Part shown: positions 5,837 through 12,293 of the stretch, piece by piece | Layout of the letters: each line of letters opens with the position of its first letter | Position numbering within the stretch: position 1 is the stretch's first letter | Assembly (NCBI GenBank): GCA_017462145.1 | Contig: JAFTRT010000114.1 | Span: forward strand, 1-12,293 | DNA from: Clostridia bacterium | GTDB taxonomy: Bacteria; Bacillota_A; Clostridia; Oscillospirales; CAG-272 | Length of the DNA stretch: 12,293 nt | Direction: 5' to 3' | Made by a program: the position numbers and the translations under genes | Notes under the pieces: generated by a model | What the model was told of the DNA's origin: nothing | The model's input: only the letters and a program-made list of their open reading frames with translations | Databases searched by the model: none

Positions 5837-7035
5837 AAAAACGATTGATGATTTTAGGTGCAAGTATTTTACAGCTTCCTGCCATTCTGCAGGCGAAGCA
5901 GATGGGGATTGAGGTGATCGCTGCCGATATGGATCCCAATGCGATCGGCTTTGGAGAGGCGGATGAGAAGCTTTGTATCAGCACCATTGATATTCCTGCC
6001 ATCCAAGAGGCTGCCAAGCGGCTACAGATCGACGGAATTATGACATTGGCCAGTGATATGCCCATGCGGACCGTGGCCGCTGTTTCTGAGGAAATGGGAT
6101 TGTGCGGGATCGATATGAAGACAGCCGTTCGAGCCACTGATAAGGCGGCCATGCGTGCTTGCCTCCAAGAGGCCGGTGTTCCTTGTCCTCGCTTTTTTGC
6201 CGTTTCCGATGCCTCCGCCTGTGAGGCGGCGGCACGGGAACTGGATTGCGATTTTGTGGTTAAGCCTGCTGATAATTCCGGCTCACGGGGTGTGTTTTTC
6301 CTCCCCCGCCATTGTAGAAAAGAAGAATTGTTGGAGGCGTATGCTTACAGTCACCGCTTTTCAAGAGGCGGTCTTGTGATGGTGGAAGAATATATGAGAG
6401 GACGGGAGGTCAGCGTGGAAACGTTGACGGTGGATTCCGTTTGTCATATCATTCAGATCACCGATAAGCTGACGACGGGGGCCCCCCATTTTGTGGAGAT
6501 GGGGCACTCTCAACCCACGGCGCACGATCCCGAGACGGTGGCGAGAATTTGTCAGATTGCCGCAGATGCGGGAAAAGCCATCGGCATCCAAAACGGACCC
6601 TCCCATACCGAGATCATGGTGACCGAGGATGGGCCTAAGATCGTGGAGCTTGGTGCTCGTCTCGGTGGGGATTGTATCACAACCCACCTAACCCCCCTTT
6701 CCACCGGTGTCAACATGGTGGAGGCTTGTATTCGGATTGCATTGGGCGAAAAGCCCATGTTGACCCCTACCAAACAAGCAGGCTCTGCCATTCGGTATCT
6801 GAGGGGAGACGAAGGGGTGCTTCGGTCGATAGAGGGCGTGGAGCAGGCAAGACAAACCAAGGGAGTGGTGCAGGTCAGCATCGTTGCCAAGGAGGGAGAA
6901 CGCTTGACCGAAATCACCGGCAGTGCCTCTCGCCCCGGCTTTGTGATTGCAGAAGGCCTGAATGCCGAGGAGGCAATGGCTTGCTGTGAGCAGGCATGTG
7001 AAAAGATTCGATTTCATGTGGAGAAAACAGTATGA
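5833..7035 (+). CDS. ATP-grasp carboxylate-amine ligase-like protein
   Basis: This 400-residue protein has the ATP-grasp fold. These cytoplasmic enzymes activate a carboxylate as an acyl-phosphate and join it to an amine or other nucleophile. Seen: an N-terminal Rossmann-like domain opening with RLMILGASILQLPAI; FVVKPADNSGSRGV at 141-154 with the ATP-binding Lys144 and a glycine-rich loop; VMVEEYMRGREVSVE at 182-196; HTEIMVTEDGPKIVELGARLGGD with metal-site Glu260 and Glu272, and Arg276. The C-terminal ~100 residues form the usual extra lobe. It is most like the PurK/carbamoyl-phosphate-synthase-like and amino-acid-ligase branches; the substrate is not evident. AAAGGAG (5822-5828) precedes the ATG by 4 bases, and the start overlaps the previous stop by 4 bp. 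In this operon it may attach an amino acid or other acid to an amino sugar. Confidence 0.85.
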   Translation: MKKRLMILGASILQLPAILQAKQMGIEVIAADMDPNAIGFGEADEKLCISTIDIPAIQEAAKRLQIDGIMTLASDMPMRTVAAVSEEMGLCGIDMKTAVRATDKAAMRACLQEAGVPCPRFFAVSDASACEAAARELDCDFVVKPADNSGSRGVFFLPRHCRKEELLEAYAYSHRFSRGGLVMVEEYMRGREVSVETLTVDSVCHIIQITDKLTTGAPHFVEMGHSQPTAHDPETVARICQIAADAGKAIGIQNGPSHTEIMVTEDGPKIVELGARLGGDCITTHLTPLSTGVNMVEACIRIALGEKPMLTPTKQAGSAIRYLRGDEGVLRSIEGVEQARQTKGVVQVSIVAKEGERLTEITGSASRPGFVIAEGLNAEEAMACCEQACEKIRFHVEKTV

Positions 7036-8237
7036 AGATCGTGATGACCACCCCTATCCTGTATGATCCGAAGAGTCCGTTCAATCATTTGCTCAAGGAT
7101 ATGCTGGAGGGATTTTTGGAAGCAGGACATTCGGTAATCCGCATTGCCGCTGTCGAATCCAAGAACGATGTGGAATATCGGTTGGGTGTGGAGTCTTCCC
7201 ATACGACCTATATTCCCATGAGGCGAAAGCGTGCCAAAAAGAGTAATATCATTGTTCGCTATCTGAAGGATACGGCTATGAATATGCGTATGGCAAGACG
7301 AATCCGCTCTTGCGGAGGAGATGTCTTGTTTGAGGACGTTTCCTATGCTTCCTATTGGTCGGTCAAAGCGGCCAAAAAAGCAGGTCTGCGAGTGGTTGCC
7401 ATGCTGCAGGACATCTGGCCCGATAATGCGGTGCAAAGCGGTCTGATCCGAGAGGGCTCTTGGATCTATCGATATTTTGAAGCTTGGCAACGGGCTGTTT
7501 ACAAGAAAGCAGACAGCATCGTCTGTATTTCGGAGGATATGAAAGCTTTTTTGGTGGCAAAAGGAATTGACGAGCAAAAGATCGAAGTCATTTACAATTG
7601 GGGATATTCCGATGAAACGGTCCGTATTCCTTGGGAAAAAAATCAATTTGTTCAAAAATTTAATTTAGACCCAACGTTGTTTTATGCGGTTTATGCGGGC
7701 AATATCGGGCGAATGCAGAACGTTGAGCTGATCGTAAAGGCAGCAGAGCAGATGAAAGAGGATCCCACCGTTCAATTTTTGATCGTGGGAGACGGAGTAC
7801 GGCGAGATGCCATCGCAGAGCTGGTTCGGGAGAAGGAGCTTTCCAACGTCACTATGTTGCCCATGCAACCCGGTGAGATGGCCGTCCATATTTACTCCGC
7901 TGCGGGCATCAATATCATTCCGCTTGTTCCGGACGGTGTCAAAACGGCTTTGCCCAGTAAAACGGGCGTGGTTCTTTCTTGCGGACGTCCAACTGTTTTT
8001 TGCTTTGGTGAGGATTGTAAATTTTCGGAACAGATTCGCCAAGCGCAATGTGGGTATGTAACATCTGCCGAAAATGCAGATGCGTTGGCAGAGGTCATTC
8101 ATGCTTGCCAATTGCTCCCCACCAATCCATTTTGTGACCGTGCCTGTGACTTTTTTCAAAAGCAGTTTACGCAAAGTGCAGGTGTGAAACGATATCAAGA
8201 GGTAATCAAACCATATGAAGGTATTGCTGGTAAATAG
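7032..8237 (+). CDS. GT4 glycosyltransferase, WbuB-like
   Basis: This 401-residue GT-B enzyme is probably cytoplasmic and membrane-associated, adding a sugar to the lipid-linked oligosaccharide. The N-terminal acceptor domain opens with MKIVMTTPILYDPKSPFNHLL; the donor domain begins near AVYAGNIGRMQNVELIVKAAEQM (219-241). IVGDGVRRDAI (251-261) and ALPSKTGVVLSCGRPTV (306-322) follow. The usual GT4 E-x7-E motif is not present; its place is taken by the PSK segment, as in the WbuB group of amino-sugar transferases. That is a family recollection, and the donor is unknown. The ATG overlaps the preceding stop by 4 bp with GGAG at 7020-7023. Its end overlaps the next gene by 23 bp. Confidence 0.88.
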   Translation: MKIVMTTPILYDPKSPFNHLLKDMLEGFLEAGHSVIRIAAVESKNDVEYRLGVESSHTTYIPMRRKRAKKSNIIVRYLKDTAMNMRMARRIRSCGGDVLFEDVSYASYWSVKAAKKAGLRVVAMLQDIWPDNAVQSGLIREGSWIYRYFEAWQRAVYKKADSIVCISEDMKAFLVAKGIDEQKIEVIYNWGYSDETVRIPWEKNQFVQKFNLDPTLFYAVYAGNIGRMQNVELIVKAAEQMKEDPTVQFLIVGDGVRRDAIAELVREKELSNVTMLPMQPGEMAVHIYSAAGINIIPLVPDGVKTALPSKTGVVLSCGRPTVFCFGEDCKFSEQIRQAQCGYVTSAENADALAEVIHACQLLPTNPFCDRACDFFQKQFTQSAGVKRYQEVIKPYEGIAGK

Positions 8238-9420
8238 TGTGTATGGAGTGGGAAGCACGGGGAAGATTGTGAAAGATCTTCAAAGCGGATTGCTTGCCAA
8301 CTCACATACGGTGAAGATTTGTTATGGAAGAGGTCCAAAGCAGGACGGAGCAACTCGCATTTGCTCAAAGGCATCGGTTTATGCCCATGCTTTGGTGTCT
8401 CGATTATTCGGGATCAACGGTCGGTATTCCAAACGAGCCACCGCAAAATTGATCTGCGAGGTGGAGGCATATCAGCCCGATGTGGTTCATCTTCATAATA
8501 TTCACGGCTATTATCTGGATTTTTATCAATTTATTTCCTATCTGAAAAAGAAACAAATTCCCGTCGTTTGGACTTTGCACGATGAGTTGATGTTTACGGG
8601 CAATTGCGGCTATGCCTACAGCTGTAATGGGTGGAAGCATGATTGCCGTCACTGTCCCCGAAAACGAGAATATCCGAGCTCTTTGCTTTTTGATTTTGCG
8701 ACCGTTCAGTTGAAGTGGAAACGAGAGCTGTTTCAAAGGATGGAGCATTTTTGCTTTGTCACACCGTCGGAATGGTTGAAAGGACGAGTTGAGCAATCGG
8801 TATTGCAATCCGCCCGGATCCAAGTAATCCACAATGGGATCGATATCGATCTTTTTAACATTTCTTCCGATGCGGATGAGTTGAAAGGGCGGCTTGGAGC
8901 ACAAAAGAAAAAAATCGTATTGACCGTTACAGATGATGTAAACGATCCTAGAAAGGGAATGGATTGTCTGATGGAATTGGCTCGTATGAGCCAAGAGGAA
9001 AATATTCTTTTCGTGGTGGTTGGCGGTGTTCGTACCGACTGCCGTGAAAAAAACATTGTGTTTGTGGAACGCACAAACGACCGAAAGGAATTGGCATCGT
9101 ACTATTCGGCGGCGGATGTGTTTTTGATTCCCAGTAAATGCGATAATTTCCCAACCGTTTGTCTGGAGTCCTTGGCATGCGGAACGCCGGTGGTGGGCTT
9201 TCATGCAGGAGGCATTGCAGAAACGGCACAGGATGATTCGGTCGGTTTATTTACGGAGGCCGGAAATATCGAGGAATTACAGCATTCCTTGCAGACCATG
9301 CTATTACGAGATCGAGAGCTTGTGCGCAATCAATGTCGGGCATATGCCGTCGGTCGTTACGATAAAAAAATTATGGTAGAGAATTATCTGGAGCTGTACC
9401 ATTCGTTACAGCAAAGTTAA
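8215..9420 (+). CDS. GT4 glycosyltransferase, WcaC-like, with a four-cysteine segment
   Basis: 401 residues. The N-terminus MKVLLVNSVYGVGSTGKIV is the nucleotide-sugar transferase opening with the acceptor-side GxGSTGKI loop. VVHLHNIHGYYLDF (90-103) and VVWTLHDELMFTGNC (117-131) are typical of the colanic-acid WcaC-like group. Next comes a Cys131-x5-Cys137-x6-Cys144-x2-Cys147 cluster that could hold a metal or disulfides. The donor domain has VIHNGID (204-210), DVFLIPSKCDNFPTVCLES (301-319) and CGTPVVGFHAGG (322-333); here the first acidic residue of E-x7-E is Asp310, with Glu318 as the second. It should extend the lipid-linked repeat unit in the cytoplasm. Its start lies 23 bp inside the previous gene with only a weak AGAGG 12 bases before it, suggesting coupled translation. 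Confidence 0.88.
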   Translation: MKVLLVNSVYGVGSTGKIVKDLQSGLLANSHTVKICYGRGPKQDGATRICSKASVYAHALVSRLFGINGRYSKRATAKLICEVEAYQPDVVHLHNIHGYYLDFYQFISYLKKKQIPVVWTLHDELMFTGNCGYAYSCNGWKHDCRHCPRKREYPSSLLFDFATVQLKWKRELFQRMEHFCFVTPSEWLKGRVEQSVLQSARIQVIHNGIDIDLFNISSDADELKGRLGAQKKKIVLTVTDDVNDPRKGMDCLMELARMSQEENILFVVVGGVRTDCREKNIVFVERTNDRKELASYYSAADVFLIPSKCDNFPTVCLESLACGTPVVGFHAGGIAETAQDDSVGLFTEAGNIEELQHSLQTMLLRDRELVRNQCRAYAVGRYDKKIMVENYLELYHSLQQS

Positions 9421-9471
9421 CGTAGATTGATGAAAAGCGTTAACGCAAAATTTTGGAGAAAGGAGCCGATT

Positions 9472-10734
9472 ATGACACCATATAAAGTAATTTTGGCTCA
9501 TCCCGGGAAACAACATTCTTATCGGTCGGCAATGGCCTTAAAAAAAGGCGGGATTGATCTTACTTACATCACTACCGTATATTATAAAGAGCGATCTCTG
9601 ACAAAGTTTGCATCTCAGGTTTTAAAAAACGATAATTTCAAACGTGCCGTTTCTCGCATTTGTCCTGAATTGGAGGATTCTCAGGTCAAGCAGTTTTGCG
9701 AGCTGGACGGCTTGATTACCTTGTTGCTGCTTCGCTTGGATAAGAGTAAAAAAATTTATCGTTGGTGGAATGATCGGACCACCAAGCGTTTTGGTAAAAA
9801 GGTTGCTCGCTATGCCATCAAGCACCAAGCGGATATGGTGATCACGTATGATACCAATGCACAGCCTTGTTTTCATTATTTGATAAAAAAATCATCCGAT
9901 ATACTGCGAGTGATGGATATATCCACTGCAGCTCGTCCGTATACAAAAGCAATTTACGAAGAGGACATGGAAAAAACCGGTTTGAATGGCCTCCGGAAAA
10001 CCAATTCGTTTTTGTGGAATCCGGAGCGAGAGGCGTATTTCTCTCGTGAGATTCAAGAGACACAATACTTTTTATGCCCCTCGATTTTTGTTCAAAAAGG
10101 ATTACTCTACTGCAATGTCAAGAAGGATCAAATTTTCAGAGTTCCTTACGGTGTTCAGTTGGAGAAATTTCGTTTTGCCCCCAGAAAAGAGCATACGGGT
10201 CCCTTGCGACTGGTATATACGGGAGAGGTGGATTACCGAAAAGGGTTTCATCACCTGTTAAACGTTATAGAACGTTTTTCCGAGGATGAGCTGGAGCTTA
10301 CTCTGTTTGGCAACTACGATGCTGATGATGCAATCATCCAAAGGGCAATGAAGAAAAGGAATCTTCACTTCAAGGGATTTGTTCTGCAGGAACAATTGTT
10401 TGACGAATACGACCGTGCTGATTTGTACGTATTCCCCTCGTTGATTGAGGGATTGTCCTTGTCTATTTTGGAAGCTATGGCTTGCGGTTTACCTGTTTTG
10501 ATCTCGGATCATTCGGGGGCAAACGACCTGATCGAGCAAAGAAAAAACGGCGTGGTATTTGAGGTCGGTGATGATGATGCTCTTGAGCGAGAGCTTCGGT
10601 GGTTTATGGCGAATCGCTCCTGTCTTATGGAAATGGGACAAGCAGCCTGTGAGACGGTTCAAAGCTTTTCGTGGAACGCTTATTATCACAATTACGCAAA
10701 AACGGTATTAGCGCTACTGGATGGGAGAGCATAA
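9472..10734 (+). CDS. GT4 glycosyltransferase
   Basis: 420 residues. The ATG at 9472 is chosen because AAAGGAG at 9459-9465 lies 6 bases upstream; the in-frame TTG at 9427 has no ribosome site. The N-terminal half (acceptor side) begins YKVILAHPGKQHSYRSAMAL and is poorly conserved to my eye. The donor domain is classic GT4: RVPYGVQLEKF (223-233), LRLVYTGEVDYRKGFHHLL (245-263), ADLYVFPSLIEGLSLSILEAMACGLPVL with the E-x7-E pair Glu326/Glu334, and SDHSGANDLI. It should add one sugar of the repeat unit; donor and linkage are unknown. It follows the previous gene after a 51-bp gap, the longest inside the operon, and its stop overlaps the polymerase start by one base. Confidence 0.88.
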   Translation: MTPYKVILAHPGKQHSYRSAMALKKGGIDLTYITTVYYKERSLTKFASQVLKNDNFKRAVSRICPELEDSQVKQFCELDGLITLLLLRLDKSKKIYRWWNDRTTKRFGKKVARYAIKHQADMVITYDTNAQPCFHYLIKKSSDILRVMDISTAARPYTKAIYEEDMEKTGLNGLRKTNSFLWNPEREAYFSREIQETQYFLCPSIFVQKGLLYCNVKKDQIFRVPYGVQLEKFRFAPRKEHTGPLRLVYTGEVDYRKGFHHLLNVIERFSEDELELTLFGNYDADDAIIQRAMKKRNLHFKGFVLQEQLFDEYDRADLYVFPSLIEGLSLSILEAMACGLPVLISDHSGANDLIEQRKNGVVFEVGDDDALERELRWFMANRSCLMEMGQAACETVQSFSWNAYYHNYAKTVLALLDGRA

Positions 10735-12074
10735 TGCAGGAAACATTTTGGAATATTTGTTTGCTTTTGTTGGGGGCAGAATTTGTGGTGTGTGTTCTGT
10801 TTTACGGCTCCAAACGAGAGCAATTTGATTGCTTTGACCCGTTTTATTGGGGCAGTGCCATCTATTTTGTGATCATGGTATTTGCACCGTTTACGTGGGT
10901 GCTGCAGGGACAAACCCACTGGCACGGCTTTGTTGTGTTGGATAATTTGCCCAGGGCTACCTTGTTTTTTGGAATGGCGTACCTTGCGTTTACCATTGGT
11001 TGCCTTGCCGAAAGAAAGAAAAAAGAGAAAGATCGTTTGGTTCCCTCCTCTCCGAATCTTAAGGATAACCCAAAACTGCAAGAATCGGTTCGGTTTCTTT
11101 CGTGGCTGTTTTTTGTTCTTGGCTTTTTGATGAGTCTTGCCTATTTGTATTACCGGGGAAGAAGTCTTCTTTCCGCTCTTACACTGGGGCAGTTGGGAAG
11201 CTTTTCTGAGGATTTGAGTGCCAATTCGTCCTTCTGGTTCTTAAATCAGGGAACCAGAATCTTGATGTCTGCGGGACTTCTTTTGCTTGTTTTTGAAAAA
11301 AAGAAACCGTGGTTGGCAAAGCTGGCATATGCGGTTGTTTTCTTGTTGGTGTTAAGCTCCGGTCAACGAAATCAATTGATGGGTGTCGTATTGACTCCGA
11401 TCATCTATTGGTTTTTAACCAAAAAAAGGCGTCCGAAAGTGCACACGATCCTGTTGGTTTGTGCATGCTTCGTTGTCGTCTTGGGATATGTAGGCCTTTG
11501 GCGGTCATCGTTTTTTGGCGATGGAGATTTGGCTTTGCAAGGCTGGGATGATGTTTGGAGCTCATTCATGGTCAATATCGAGGTCTTTTTCCCGTATTAC
11601 ACCATGCTTTCGACGGTTCCGGAGGCTTTCCCCCATCAATTCGGCCTTTCCTATCTGTATACCTTCATTCAGTTCATTCCTCGTTTTTTGTGGCCCGGAA
11701 AGCCGGTTTCAGCGGCTACGAACGTTACAATCGCAATGTTCGGCGAAACGTGGGCGGGCACAGGTCCTGCTTTCCCGAATTTCGGTGAGATGTATTTGGA
11801 CTTTGGACTCTTGGGAATGATCATCGGTATGCTCATTTTCGGAAAGCTTTGCCAAATGATGTATCGAAAAGTCACCGAAAAAACAGATGCTACAATGAGT
11901 TTTATTAGCTTCTCCCTGTTTCTTCCGTATCTGTTTCAGTATATTACCCGAGGACATTTTCCGTCGGTGATGACGGAGGTTGTATTTTTGTGGGGTCCGA
12001 TTTGGGCTATTCGGTTTTTCTTGAAATTGAAACGAAATTCAAATCGTGTTGGTGTCAAAAAGGGCAGAGCGTAA
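10734..12074 (+). CDS. Wzy-like oligosaccharide repeat-unit polymerase (multi-pass membrane protein)
   Basis: 446 residues with roughly 11-13 hydrophobic segments, for example at about 5-24, 38-58, 74-92, 120-140, 170-186, 194-208, 214-228, 236-254, 350-372, 388-404 and 412-430. A larger non-membrane stretch around 255-350 is as expected for the periplasm-side loop of Wzy polymerases. The region TGPAFPNFGEMYLDFGLLG (343-361) recalls the conserved 'P..G..Y..fG..G' pattern of O-antigen/EPS polymerases, and SSGQRNQL (208-215) puts an arginine next to a membrane segment. It would join undecaprenyl-linked repeat units outside the membrane. The ATG shares a base with the previous stop (TAATG) and has GGGAGAG 4 bases before it. 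A Wzx flippase is unlikely, since the pattern and loop differ. The specific substrate cannot be read. Confidence 0.82.
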   Translation: MQETFWNICLLLLGAEFVVCVLFYGSKREQFDCFDPFYWGSAIYFVIMVFAPFTWVLQGQTHWHGFVVLDNLPRATLFFGMAYLAFTIGCLAERKKKEKDRLVPSSPNLKDNPKLQESVRFLSWLFFVLGFLMSLAYLYYRGRSLLSALTLGQLGSFSEDLSANSSFWFLNQGTRILMSAGLLLLVFEKKKPWLAKLAYAVVFLLVLSSGQRNQLMGVVLTPIIYWFLTKKRRPKVHTILLVCACFVVVLGYVGLWRSSFFGDGDLALQGWDDVWSSFMVNIEVFFPYYTMLSTVPEAFPHQFGLSYLYTFIQFIPRFLWPGKPVSAATNVTIAMFGETWAGTGPAFPNFGEMYLDFGLLGMIIGMLIFGKLCQMMYRKVTEKTDATMSFISFSLFLPYLFQYITRGHFPSVMTEVVFLWGPIWAIRFFLKLKRNSNRVGVKKGRA

Positions 12075-12090
12075 AGAAGCAGGAAAGGGG

Positions 12091-12293
12091 ATGTCTATGA
12101 ACGATACCGGTATATTGCCGAAGGAAAACGGAAGAATCAGTTGGATCGACATTGCCAAAGGCATTGCCATTTTGTTGGTTTTACTGGGACATACGATTTG
12201 TCCTACATGGATGTCTGTATATATCTATTCTTTTCACATGCCCTTGTTATTTGTTTTGTCCGGCTATACGCTGAAATTGAAAGAGGGAGAGAG
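12091..12293 (+). CDS. Acyltransferase-3 family membrane protein, N-terminal part (cut by window edge)
   Basis: The first 67 residues are visible. WIDIAKGIAILLVLLGH at 18-34 is the hallmark opening of integral-membrane acyltransferase-3 proteins (OafA/NodX/WecH type), including the conserved His34. FHMPLLFVLSGY at 48-59 is the next conserved element, reaching the second membrane segment. These enzymes pass acetyl or other short acyl groups to exported sugars, here probably decorating the polysaccharide made by the operon. Two in-frame ATGs compete: 12091 has AGGA with 6 bases of spacing, and 12097 has AAGGGG with 6 bases of spacing, so either may be the start. It lies 16 or 22 bp after the polymerase stop with no terminator between. 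Confidence 0.88.
   Translation, partial: MSMNDTGILPKENGRISWIDIAKGIAILLVLLGHTICPTWMSVYIYSFHMPLLFVLSGYTLKLKEGE

Noticed and set aside
8404..9204. 266-residue minus-strand open frame opposite a GT4 gene
   Set aside because: Antisense shadow of a gene with clear GT4 motifs.
9416..9446. Two GTTAAC-containing inverted copies and the palindrome GCGTTAACGC in the 51-bp gap before the third GT4 gene
   Set aside because: Short arms, no T-run and no promoter hexamers nearby; probably chance in an AT-rich gap.
1..12293. CRISPR arrays, tRNA or rRNA genes
   Set aside because: No regularly spaced repeats, no tRNA-like cloverleaf and no rRNA conserved stretches were noticed; the 16S-like CACCTCCTTTTC at 2797 is only a short match in a leader.

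Overview
The window reads like part of a chromosome from an anaerobic Firmicute of the Clostridia, probably gut-associated. Grounds: strong AGGAG-type ribosome binding sites, textbook TTGACA/TATAAT promoters, a solute-binding protein of the large clostridial type, moderate GC, and tightly packed genes. This placement is inference; there is no marker gene here.

Layout. (1) Positions 2-565 hold the 3' end of a plus-strand gene, probably an ABC-transporter solute-binding lipoprotein. (2) It converges on a minus-strand AMP-forming acyl-CoA synthetase (616-2310); a shared bidirectional terminator hairpin lies between the two stop codons. (3) A divergent intergenic region of about 550 bp (2311-2861) carries two consensus promoters facing away from each other. 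A candidate miniature inverted-repeat element of 238 bp (2373-2610) appears to have inserted at the start point of the acyl-CoA synthetase promoter. (4) From 2862 to the right edge, nine plus-strand genes form one compact operon for a cell-surface polysaccharide. Most junctions overlap (ATGA or TAATG, up to 23 bp) or are a few bases apart.

The operon encodes, in order: a DegT/DnrJ/EryC1 sugar aminotransferase; a PglC/EpsL-type sugar-1-phosphate transferase that loads the first sugar on undecaprenyl phosphate; a divergent second PLP-fold protein with a DegT-like lysine; an ATP-grasp ligase; three GT4 glycosyltransferases; a multi-pass Wzy-like repeat-unit polymerase; and the start of an acyltransferase-3 membrane protein. 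The likely path is that an amino sugar is made and attached to the lipid carrier, extended by the three transferases, then polymerised and O-acylated. No sugar 4,6-dehydratase, N-acetyltransferase, flippase or chain-length regulator is seen, so those must lie outside the window or elsewhere.

The points most worth checking are the insertion-like element that rebuilt a promoter leader, and the adjacent divergent PLP protein plus ATP-grasp ligase. The latter pair sits where a PglD/EpsM-type acetyltransferase might be expected and could mean an amide-linked amino-acid or other carboxylate decoration on an amino sugar.
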